A stretch of 64,000 bases of DNA from an uncultured Winogradskyella sp. (GTDB lineage Bacteria; Bacteroidota; Bacteroidia; Flavobacteriales; Flavobacteriaceae). Both the position numbers and the translations under genes were made by a program. Positions 42,769 to 50,774 of this stretch are shown piece after piece; the first letter of the stretch is position 1, and every line of letters begins with the position of its first letter. The notes under the pieces are model-generated. The model searched no databases, was not told the DNA's origin, and saw only the letters and a list, made by a program, of their open reading frames with translations. The stretch spans positions 248,001 to 312,000 of the forward strand of contig NZ_CANMJY010000001.1 in assembly GCF_947498345.1 (NCBI RefSeq), given 5' to 3'.

Positions 42769-44885
42769 GTTCTGGAGATATGATAATACAAGATGTACCT
42801 TATCCACAGTTAGGAAAAGGTATGGTGATTGTTAAGAATCATTACTCTATAATAAGTGCAGGTACAGAAGGCTCTACTGTTGTTGCAGCTCGAAAAAGTT
42901 TGATAGGAAAAGCTAAAGAGCGACCACAGCAAGTAAAGCAAGTCATTGATACATTAAAGAAGCAAGGGCCAGTACAGACGTATAGAGCCGTAATGAAAAA
43001 ATTAGATGCATACTCACCTTTAGGTTATAGTTGTGCTGGTGAAGTTATTGAGGTAGGTGAAGGAGTCACTGAGTTTGAGGTAGGAGACAAGGTTGCTTGT
43101 GCAGGTGCAGGCTATGCCAATCATGCAGAAATTGTTTCTGTTCCAATTAACCTTTGTGTTAAGCTTAATAATAATACTAGCCTAAAAGATGCTGCATATA
43201 ATACCTTAGGAGCCATTTCTATGCAAGGAGTGCGTCAAGCAGATCTACGATTAGGAGAATCATGTGTTATTATAGGACTAGGATTACTTGGTCAAATTGC
43301 AGCACTAATCTTAAAAGCTTCGGGTGTTACAGTTATAGGAATTGATGTTTCTGAGGCTGCGGTAAATCAAGCCGTAGAGAATAATGTAGTTGATTTAGGA
43401 CTTACACGAAATGCCGCTGGTGTGGAGGAACAAATCCTTAATGCTACTTATGGTCATGGAGCAGATGCAGTTATTATAGCAGCTGCAACCTCTAGTCTAG
43501 ACCCTATAAATTTTGCTGGAGCTATTACTCGTAAAAAAGGAAAGGTTGTGGTTTTGGGTGCTGTGCCTACTGGATTTGATCGCGATCCATTTTGGTATCG
43601 AAAAGAACTAGAACTTAAAATGGCTTGCTCTTATGGTCCTGGGCGCTATGACTTAAATTATGAAGAGAAAGGTATTGATTATCCACTGCCCTATGTACGC
43701 TGGACTGAAAAGCGTAACATGGAAGCATTTCAAAACCTAATAGCTACAAAACGAATAGATATAGGATATCTCACAACTCACGAGTTTGAGTTTGATAATG
43801 CAAAAGACGCCTTCGATTTAGTTGTATCTAGATCTGAACCCTTTACAGGAATTGCCTTAAAATATAATACCGATAGAGCAGTATCTAAAGAAAGAATACT
43901 AACCTCAGATAATGATACACTTGGAAAAGTAAATATCTCATTTATAGGTGCCGGAAGTTATGCCCAAGGGAATTTGTTACCCAATATTCCTGAATCATCT
44001 GAAGTCGGGAGAGTAGGAGTTTTGACTAATACTGGTACCACATCTAAACGTGTAGCAGAAAAATTTAAATTTCAATTCTGTGCAACAAAAGAAGCAGATG
44101 TTTTAGATGATAATACAAATACAGTTTTTGTAGCTACACGTCATGATTCTCACGGTCTTTTTGTTTTAAAAAGCTTACAGGCTAATAAACACGTATTTGT
44201 AGAAAAACCTTTGTGTTTAAAAGAATCTGAGTTAGAAGATATTATTGAAGCCCAATCCAATATGAAAAAATCTGTGATGGTTGGTTTCAATAGGCGATTT
44301 TCTCCTTTAACAACTAAACTTAAAAAAGCGCTTGGTAACAATCCTATGACTATGATATACAGGATTAATGCTGGTGCAATTCCAAAAGATACCTGGATAC
44401 AAGATGCTGAGATTGGAGGTGGAAGAATTCTTGGAGAAGTCTGCCATTTTATTGATTATTTAACTTATCTCAACGGAAGCTTACCGACTAAAGTTTCTGC
44501 AGTAGCACTTCCTGATGCAAATCAATTAAATGATACGCTTAATATTTTAATTCAGTTTGAAAACGGATCTTCTGGAGTAGTTGGTTATTATGCCAATGGT
44601 TCAAAAACTATGACCAAAGAATATGTTGAGGTATTTTCTGCGGGTATGTCAGCAATTTTAAACGATTTTAAGGAACTTAAAATTTATGGAAAAGGAAAAC
44701 CGAAAAAGACCAAAATCTTAAATCAGAACAAAGGTCAAAAAGAAATGGTTACCTCTTTTGTTAATGGTCTATTAGCTGAAGGGCAAGCTCCAATTTCTTT
44801 CAAAGAAATAGTAGCTGTAACCAAAGCATCTTTTAAAGTTTTAGATTCTATAAAACAAGGCGGAAAGCAAATAGAAGTAAAATAA
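42744..44885 (+). CDS. Bi-domain oxidoreductase (MDR alcohol dehydrogenase + Gfo/Idh/MocA)
   Basis: Fusion of 713 residues. Residues 1-375 form a zinc-type medium-chain dehydrogenase-like domain (SAGTEGS near 33, GEVIEVGEGVTEFEVGDKV, nucleotide motif IIGLGLLGQIAALI). Residues about 390-713 form a Gfo/Idh/MocA oxidoreductase (FIGAGSYAQGNLL, then VFVEKPLCL with the EKP motif). Such fusions are common in polysaccharide loci and probably interconvert keto and hydroxy groups on nucleotide sugars or lipid-linked sugars. It overlaps the GT4 gene by 25 bp and precedes a sulfotransferase. Confidence 0.9.
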   Translation: MQQLTQKLGSGDMIIQDVPYPQLGKGMVIVKNHYSIISAGTEGSTVVAARKSLIGKAKERPQQVKQVIDTLKKQGPVQTYRAVMKKLDAYSPLGYSCAGEVIEVGEGVTEFEVGDKVACAGAGYANHAEIVSVPINLCVKLNNNTSLKDAAYNTLGAISMQGVRQADLRLGESCVIIGLGLLGQIAALILKASGVTVIGIDVSEAAVNQAVENNVVDLGLTRNAAGVEEQILNATYGHGADAVIIAAATSSLDPINFAGAITRKKGKVVVLGAVPTGFDRDPFWYRKELELKMACSYGPGRYDLNYEEKGIDYPLPYVRWTEKRNMEAFQNLIATKRIDIGYLTTHEFEFDNAKDAFDLVVSRSEPFTGIALKYNTDRAVSKERILTSDNDTLGKVNISFIGAGSYAQGNLLPNIPESSEVGRVGVLTNTGTTSKRVAEKFKFQFCATKEADVLDDNTNTVFVATRHDSHGLFVLKSLQANKHVFVEKPLCLKESELEDIIEAQSNMKKSVMVGFNRRFSPLTTKLKKALGNNPMTMIYRINAGAIPKDTWIQDAEIGGGRILGEVCHFIDYLTYLNGSLPTKVSAVALPDANQLNDTLNILIQFENGSSGVVGYYANGSKTMTKEYVEVFSAGMSAILNDFKELKIYGKGKPKKTKILNQNKGQKEMVTSFVNGLLAEGQAPISFKEIVAVTKASFKVLDSIKQGGKQIEVK

Positions 44886-44905
44886 GTATCAATTTTTAAA
44901 TTGAA

Positions 44906-45757
44906 ATGACGCAAATATTCATCTTGGGAGTTGGTCGTACGGGTTCTAAATTTTACATGCAGTTGTTAAATACCCATAAAGATATATTTATATCTCCAGA
45001 ATTAATTTTTAGACATCCCGTTAAGAAAGATTTTTATACACTTATAAATGATGCTATTAAAGCAGAAGAATCTCTTGAGAGTATAGTTGATAAACTTTTC
45101 AATTTTAAAGAGCGCTTGCCATATATAAAAACCATTCAAAAAATAGGTAAAGCTAAATTAACGGATGCGTTAAGCAGATTGAACGAGCTGACACCATATG
45201 CTATTTTTGATTGTATTATACATCTGTCTGCAGAGGTTGAAGGTAAAACTATATATGGTGCGAAATTCCCGATTCATTATAAATACTCACAAGAGTTAAT
45301 TGAATTCTATAAAGAATCTAAAATATTCTACTTAACTAGAGACCCTCGTGCAATCTATGCTTCAGATATAAGAAAAAAGAGGAAAGAACAAAAAACAGAA
45401 TACTATAGATTTAAAGTTAAATATTTTCTTAGGTTTTTTGTGTTATTTTATACCATATTTGAATGGCGAATGAGTTTAAGAATATATGAAAAGTGTAAAA
45501 ACAAGTTTTCTAATAATGCCATTAAATTAATGAAGTACGAAAACATAATTGCAGACAATAATTCTGTGATTAAAGAAATAGCATTATTTATTAATTGCAA
45601 CGCTAAAGATTTTAACCTCGAAAAGGTGAAGATTGTAGATTCAAGCTATGAAAAGGGGATTTCAGCAAATCGATGGAGGGCTAATATTAATGGTTTGGAA
45701 AAACTGATTTTTAAATTATTTGTAGGTAATAAGATGAAGAAATATGGATATAAATAA
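44906..45757 (+). CDS. Sulfotransferase family protein
   Basis: Protein of 283 residues with the PAPS-dependent sulfotransferase fold. The 5'-phosphosulfate loop is visible as ILGVGRTGSKFYMQLL at the N-terminus, and the 3'-phosphate motif is IFYLTRDPRAIYASDI near residue 145. It probably transfers sulfate from PAPS to a sugar hydroxyl, giving a sulfated exopolysaccharide as is common in marine bacteria. No PAPS synthesis genes are in the window. It overlaps the next gene by 14 bp. Confidence 0.87.
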   Translation: MTQIFILGVGRTGSKFYMQLLNTHKDIFISPELIFRHPVKKDFYTLINDAIKAEESLESIVDKLFNFKERLPYIKTIQKIGKAKLTDALSRLNELTPYAIFDCIIHLSAEVEGKTIYGAKFPIHYKYSQELIEFYKESKIFYLTRDPRAIYASDIRKKRKEQKTEYYRFKVKYFLRFFVLFYTIFEWRMSLRIYEKCKNKFSNNAIKLMKYENIIADNNSVIKEIALFINCNAKDFNLEKVKIVDSSYEKGISANRWRANINGLEKLIFKLFVGNKMKKYGYK

Positions 45758-46928
45758 TGCTTTTCAACTGTTAAAGGATTATTGTGAATCCGAAAACTTT
45801 AAGGGTTGGGATCCATATGATGGGATGAATTCTAAAGTATTTCAAGCTTTACCATTAAAACACTGGGATTTAGCGAGATTAGCTTGGATTCAGGGGTTTA
45901 AGCGTAGTCCTATAAACTTTAGAAAGCTATTATTAGTACCCAAACAACACAATTCTAAAGGAGTCGCATTATTTCTTTTAGGATACTGCAGATTATATCG
46001 TGCTGCTCAAAACGGATACGAAGACTTTGGTACACCAGAAGAATTACTTGACCATGTCAAAAAACTCACGTCATTGCTCCTAGACATGAAAGTTGAAGGC
46101 TATTCTGGCGCATGTTGGGGTTACAATTTTGATTGGCAAGCCAGACGTTTATTTTTGTTTAAAAAAAATACACCAACAGTCGTAGCTACAGCATTTAGTA
46201 TCGAAGCCTTAGTTGAGAGTTATGAAATTACAAAAGATAAAGGTGTATTAGCTGTTATATTATCATCGGCGGATTTTGTACTAAAAGATTTATCTCGGAC
46301 AACACATGGTAAAGGGTTTTTGTTTTCATATAGTGTTATTGATGGTAATAATACAGTAATCAACGCTTCACTTTTAGGGGCAAAGATTTTGAGTTTTACT
46401 TATAAGTATTCAAAAAATACAGTTCATAAAGAAATAGCGCAAAAAGCTATTCTTGCAGCTTGTGAGCTGCAAAATGAAGATGGGTCTTGGATTTATGGTC
46501 TACTACCCGTTCAGTCATGGATAGATAGTTTTCATACAGGTTTTAATTTAGACGCTATTGAAACCTATCAGCAAAATACGGGAGATGACTCTTTTCAATA
46601 CTATATAAAAAAGGGCTTTAACTATTATGTGGATCATTTTTTCGAAACAGATGGAAAACCAAAATATTATCATAATAAAACATACCCTATAGATATACAT
46701 TGCCCAGCACAAATTATTGTAACGGCATCAAAATTAAAGGAGTTCAAAAATCAAGAAGATTTACTTAATAAAATCTTAATATGGACTATTACTAATATGC
46801 AAGACAAAAAAGGGTATTTTTACTACCAAATTAAAAAGGGAATGAGCTCAAAGATATCTTATATGCGTTGGAGTAATGCCTTTATGTTTAATGCTATGGC
46901 ACATTATTATTTAGAGTCTAACGTGTAA
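45744..46928 (+). CDS. Alpha/alpha-barrel protein of unknown function in the EPS locus
   Basis: Protein of 394 residues that is mostly helical, with repeated motifs resembling six-hairpin or terpene-cyclase/prenyltransferase-type toroids. Examples are GWDPYDGMNS near 19, GACWGYNFDWQARRLF near 125, and DGSWIYGLLPVQSWIDSFHTGF near 250. Similar proteins occur in capsule loci, and some are mislabelled as delta-aminolevulinate dehydratase in databases. It may be a glycan lyase/hydrolase or an epimerase of the AGE type acting on the repeat unit, but no catalytic residues can be assigned. It overlaps the sulfotransferase gene by 14 bp. Confidence 0.55.
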   Translation: MDINNAFQLLKDYCESENFKGWDPYDGMNSKVFQALPLKHWDLARLAWIQGFKRSPINFRKLLLVPKQHNSKGVALFLLGYCRLYRAAQNGYEDFGTPEELLDHVKKLTSLLLDMKVEGYSGACWGYNFDWQARRLFLFKKNTPTVVATAFSIEALVESYEITKDKGVLAVILSSADFVLKDLSRTTHGKGFLFSYSVIDGNNTVINASLLGAKILSFTYKYSKNTVHKEIAQKAILAACELQNEDGSWIYGLLPVQSWIDSFHTGFNLDAIETYQQNTGDDSFQYYIKKGFNYYVDHFFETDGKPKYYHNKTYPIDIHCPAQIIVTASKLKEFKNQEDLLNKILIWTITNMQDKKGYFYYQIKKGMSSKISYMRWSNAFMFNAMAHYYLESNV

Positions 46929-46930
46929 AA

Positions 46931-47629
46931 ATGCAGTCAGAAGCCTTAAATAATGTAATAACCTATGCGCCAAAGTCTAGAGCAGAACTTATAGATTATG
47001 CTTTTAAACACCATAAAATTTTGGTTGCGGTCAATGCTGAAAAAATTTTACATGCTACAGATGAAAGTAGAGCCATAATTAATAGAAATTTAGGTTATCC
47101 AGACGGTGTAGGTGCAGTTTGGGCATTACAAAAAAAAGGGCATAAATCCGTAGTTAAAATCCCTGGATGCGAACTTTGGCTAGATTTGGTAAGACAATAT
47201 TACCGAGTCAAAACGTTTTACTTGGTTGGTGGCAAACAAGAGATTATTGAAGCTACTGTAAATCAGTTAAAATCTGAATTTAAAGAGATTGATATATGTA
47301 ATTATAGAAACGGCTATATAAAAACAGAATTTGAAGAAAAAGCTTTAATAGAAGATATAAAAAGGCATCGACCAGATGTTGTTTTTGTGGCCATGGGTTC
47401 GCCAAAACAAGAGTTATTGATGGAGCGAATTCAAAAGCATCATAAAGCAGTGTACCAAGGTTTGGGAGGAAGCTTTGATGTTTATACAGGCAATGTAAAA
47501 CGAGCTCCAAAATGGTGGGTGAAACATAATTTAGAATGGGCATACAGACTTATTAATCAGCCTTCGCGAATAAAACGTCAAATCCATCTGGTACGTTTCT
47601 TTGTAAATCTTCATCTAAATAGATATTAG
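46931..47629 (+). CDS. WecG/TagA/CpsF-family glycosyltransferase (GT26)
   Basis: Protein of 232 residues that transfers the second sugar, often N-acetylmannosamine or its uronic acid, onto polyprenyl-PP-GlcNAc. Family blocks are GYPDGVGAVWALQKKG, the DVVFVAMGSPKQE strand-loop and QGLGGSFDVYTGNVKRAPKW, then a C-terminal NLEWAYRLINQPSRIKR. Three bases separate it from the upstream gene and six from wecB. WecB would supply UDP-ManNAc as its donor and the WecA-like enzyme its acceptor, so the three form a coherent initiation set. Confidence 0.93.
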   Translation: MQSEALNNVITYAPKSRAELIDYAFKHHKILVAVNAEKILHATDESRAIINRNLGYPDGVGAVWALQKKGHKSVVKIPGCELWLDLVRQYYRVKTFYLVGGKQEIIEATVNQLKSEFKEIDICNYRNGYIKTEFEEKALIEDIKRHRPDVVFVAMGSPKQELLMERIQKHHKAVYQGLGGSFDVYTGNVKRAPKWWVKHNLEWAYRLINQPSRIKRQIHLVRFFVNLHLNRY

Positions 47630-47635
47630 AAAATA

Positions 47636-48736
47636 ATGAAATATAATATTACAATTGTTGCAGGCGCACGACCAAACTTTATGAAGATTGCTCCTATCAT
47701 CCATGCTATACAAGAAACCAATACTAATGGTGAGGTTATAGATTTTAGATTGGTGCATACAGGTCAACACTATGATAAAAACATGTCTGGTAGTTTTTTT
47801 GAACAGCTTCAAATTCCAGAACCACACGTTAATTTAGAATGCAGTGGCGGCACACAAGCTGAACAGACAGCAGCAATAATGATAAATTTTGAAAAGGATT
47901 TAATGGCTAATCCCGCTGATTTGGTTTTAGTAGTAGGTGATGTTACATCTACTATGGCATGTGCCTTGGTAGCACAAAAACTACATACTAAAGTTGCTCA
48001 TGTCGAAGCAGGAATTAGATCTGACGATTGGAGCATGCCCGAAGAAATAAACCGTTTGGTTACGGATAGTATCACCAATTATTTCTTTACAACTTCTGAA
48101 TTGGCAAATAAAAATTTAAGAGAAAGTGGTGTAAATGAAAATCAAATTTTCTATGTCGGAAATACAATGATCGATACCTTATTGAAACAAAGACCAAATT
48201 TTAGACCACCATCTATTTGGAAAACTTTAGGCCTAAAGACCAGGGCTTATATAATAATGACATTACATCGCCCAGCTAATGTAGATGAAGAAAGTCAGCT
48301 CAAGGCTATGATTGATGAAATTATTAATCATACTCAAGATTTACCTTTAGTATTTCCAGTACATCCTAGAACGGCTAAAATCTTAGAACGTTTAGAGATT
48401 TCTCATCCTAGATTACATACTGTAGCCCCTTTGAGTTATTTAGAATTTAATTACCTAGTTGAGAATGCTAAAGCTGTAATCACAGATTCTGGCGGAATTA
48501 CAGAGGAAGCTTCTGTAATGAATATTCCTTGTATGACCTTGCGAGACAATACAGAACGACCAGAGACCATAACCCTTGGAACAAATGAATTGGTTGGTAC
48601 TAACCCAAAATCCATCCAACCTTATTTAGATAAACTCTTTAATGGACAATGGAAAACCTATCAGTCGATACCACTATGGGACGGTAGTACCGCAAATAGG
48701 ATAATTTCTAGTATTTTAGACTTTAGACTAAAATAA
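47636..48736 (+). CDS. wecB: UDP-N-acetylglucosamine 2-epimerase, non-hydrolysing
   Basis: Interconverts UDP-GlcNAc and UDP-ManNAc in the cytoplasm. The 366-residue length is normal. Visible motifs are VAGARPNFMKIAPI at the N-terminus, LVHTGQHYDKNM, VAHVEAGIRSDDW, VFPVHPRT and the UDP-binding ITDSGGITEEA. It lies between a GT26 gene and a WecA-type transferase, the expected partners in ManNAc incorporation. Confidence 0.95.
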   Translation: MKYNITIVAGARPNFMKIAPIIHAIQETNTNGEVIDFRLVHTGQHYDKNMSGSFFEQLQIPEPHVNLECSGGTQAEQTAAIMINFEKDLMANPADLVLVVGDVTSTMACALVAQKLHTKVAHVEAGIRSDDWSMPEEINRLVTDSITNYFFTTSELANKNLRESGVNENQIFYVGNTMIDTLLKQRPNFRPPSIWKTLGLKTRAYIIMTLHRPANVDEESQLKAMIDEIINHTQDLPLVFPVHPRTAKILERLEISHPRLHTVAPLSYLEFNYLVENAKAVITDSGGITEEASVMNIPCMTLRDNTERPETITLGTNELVGTNPKSIQPYLDKLFNGQWKTYQSIPLWDGSTANRIISSILDFRLK

Positions 48737-48824
48737 TATTTAAGTATTTACTTTGTTTAAAAACTTACTTGTTTATAAAATCGTATATTAACCTACCCCT
48801 AAGATGTTTTAAAAATCAAAAAAA

Positions 48825-49916
48825 ATGATTGAAACATTACTTGAAAATTTTTCGCCAGAAAATCATTTAACCTTATGGCTTATAGCAGCTTTTGCTTTAG
48901 CATTTTTAATTGCTTTTCAAACATTTCCTACAATTCTATATGTTGCTAAAAAAAAGCACCTAATGGACGAACCAGACAGTAGAAGTTTACATTCTAATAA
49001 AACTCCTACTTTGGGAGGTATAGGTGTATATTTTAGTATAATTGTTGTGATGACGATTGTTGGAGCTTTCTTAAATACTAAAGTTTTATTATTAGTTATG
49101 GGTGGGCTTACAATCTTGTTCTTTTTGGGATTAAAAGATGACCTAACAGTATTATCCGCACGAAATAAATTAGGCGGTCAATTATTAGCAGCGCTTTTAT
49201 TGATTGTATTTACTGATACTCGTATTATAGGTTTTTCTAATATATTAGATATAGATACACTTCCTTATTGGCTTTCTATTGGGTTTACATTATTTGTATA
49301 TTTACTCATAATTAATGCATATAACCTTATTGATGGTGTTGATGGTTTAGCAGGGACCATAGCATTTTCTGCCAGTGCTATATTTGCATATCTATTTATA
49401 AAAGCTCATGATATAAGTTTAGCCACAATTTCTATTGCAATATGTGGTGCTTTATTAGCTTTTCTAAGGTTTAATTTCTCAAACAAACGCAAGATTTTTA
49501 TGGGAGATACTGGCTCTATGATAGTAGGGTTTTTATTGGCTTTCTTTACTATTAGTTTTATTAATATGGCTCAGGTAGATGAAACATCAAATTATTATAA
49601 GGCTTCACCAGCATTAGCATTTGCCTTATTGTTTTATCCGCTCATTGATACTTTACGTATATTTTTTATTAGAATTGTTATTCATAGAAGAAGCCCTTTT
49701 AAAGCAGATAAAAACCACATTCATCATAGATTTATTAGTAGTGGTTATAGTCACTTAATGACCACTGTTTTAATAAGCAGTATTAATGTAATCATTGTAG
49801 TTATCGCTTTTAGTTTACTACATTTAGAATTAAATACGCAAATAATTTGTCTTTTAGTATATGGTTCTTTGTTATATCTTATACCCTTTCTTATTAAGCG
49901 TTTATTTTATAGCTAA
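48825..49916 (+). CDS. WecA/TagO-type undecaprenyl-phosphate GlcNAc-1-P transferase
   Basis: Polytopic membrane enzyme of 363 residues with about 11 helices, of the MraY/WecA family. It initiates the glycan by moving an N-acetylhexosamine-1-phosphate from its UDP form to undecaprenyl phosphate. Key loops visible are LMDEPDSRSLHS, LGLKDDL-type GLKDDLTV with the Asp pair, NAYNLIDGVDGLAG, FMGDTGSMIVGF and the C-terminal NHIHHRF histidine motif. An 88-bp spacer precedes it, so it may also be transcribed separately. Confidence 0.94.
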   Translation: MIETLLENFSPENHLTLWLIAAFALAFLIAFQTFPTILYVAKKKHLMDEPDSRSLHSNKTPTLGGIGVYFSIIVVMTIVGAFLNTKVLLLVMGGLTILFFLGLKDDLTVLSARNKLGGQLLAALLLIVFTDTRIIGFSNILDIDTLPYWLSIGFTLFVYLLIINAYNLIDGVDGLAGTIAFSASAIFAYLFIKAHDISLATISIAICGALLAFLRFNFSNKRKIFMGDTGSMIVGFLLAFFTISFINMAQVDETSNYYKASPALAFALLFYPLIDTLRIFFIRIVIHRRSPFKADKNHIHHRFISSGYSHLMTTVLISSINVIIVVIAFSLLHLELNTQIICLLVYGSLLYLIPFLIKRLFYS

Positions 49917-49954
49917 ATTATTAAATAAAGAAATTTATAAATAATGCTTATGCT

Positions 49955-49985
49955 TTTGATAGTCTTTTAAATGCGGTTATATTTG
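49955..49985 (+). promoter_or_regulatory. Predicted promoter of the export genes
   Basis: TTTG (49955-49958), a 19-bp spacer and TATATTTG (49978-49985) form a full Bacteroidota-type promoter, 23 bases before the Wza-like ATG. It would allow the export pair to be transcribed independently of the upstream locus. Confidence 0.6.
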
Positions 49986-50008
49986 TTTTTTTACAATAAT
50001 AGATTTTA

Positions 50009-50770
50009 ATGAAAATAAAAAGTATAGGATTCTTTGTGTTGATTTTTATAACTTCATGTGCCTCAAAGAAAGAAGTGTTATACATGCAAGATGCATTAAC
50101 TACAGCCAATGGTAAGATTAATTATCAGTCCGCTACTATTCAACCTAATGATATTTTAAAAATCACAGTTGAAAGCTTAGTGCCCGAAGCCGCTATACCA
50201 TACAATAAAAGTGATGGGCAAGGAATGCAACTTCAAAACATACAACTTATTCAATTAAATGGTTATTTGGTATCATTAGAAAATACAATAAATTTCCCTG
50301 TACTTGGTAAAATACCTACTTCTGGTTACACAACAAAACAGCTAGAGGATTTTATAAAAGAGCAATTAATTACTGGTGGTCACCTTTCTAACCCTACTGT
50401 AAATGTTAGACTTCTTAATGCTAAGGTAACTATCTTAGGAGAAGTCAATCAACCAGGAACTTATAATTTTACTGAGCAAAATATTACAATCCTACAAGCA
50501 TTAGGATACGCAGGTGACCTCACTATAAATGGAAAACGTAGTGATGTGCTTATAACCAGAGAAGTAGATGGTATTCGTAAAGTTTCACATATTGATTTAA
50601 CTTCGGCCGAATTTATGAATACTGAATATTATTTTATAAAGCCTAATGATATGATAGTCGTTAATCAAAACAATCCTAAGGTTAAGGCAGCTGGTTTTGT
50701 TGGGGACATAGGTACTATTTTAACTATTGCATCTTTGGCGCTGAGTGTAACAATTTTACTGTCAAGATAA
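50009..50770 (+). CDS. Polysaccharide export outer-membrane lipoprotein (Wza-like)
   Basis: Outer-membrane export protein of 253 residues. A lipoprotein signal is visible (FVLIFITSC, Cys at residue 17). A Poly_export domain (about 45-125, PNDILKITVESLVPE) is followed by an SLBB-type domain (about 130-220, KVTILGEVNQPGTYNF). A hydrophobic C-terminal helix (TILTIASLALSVTILL) replaces the amphipathic barrel helix of Wza, as is usual in Bacteroidota. It starts 23 bases after a good promoter and is 4 bp upstream of the Wzc-like kinase. Confidence 0.92.
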   Translation: MKIKSIGFFVLIFITSCASKKEVLYMQDALTTANGKINYQSATIQPNDILKITVESLVPEAAIPYNKSDGQGMQLQNIQLIQLNGYLVSLENTINFPVLGKIPTSGYTTKQLEDFIKEQLITGGHLSNPTVNVRLLNAKVTILGEVNQPGTYNFTEQNITILQALGYAGDLTINGKRSDVLITREVDGIRKVSHIDLTSAEFMNTEYYFIKPNDMIVVNQNNPKVKAAGFVGDIGTILTIASLALSVTILLSR

Positions 50771-50774
50771 AGAT

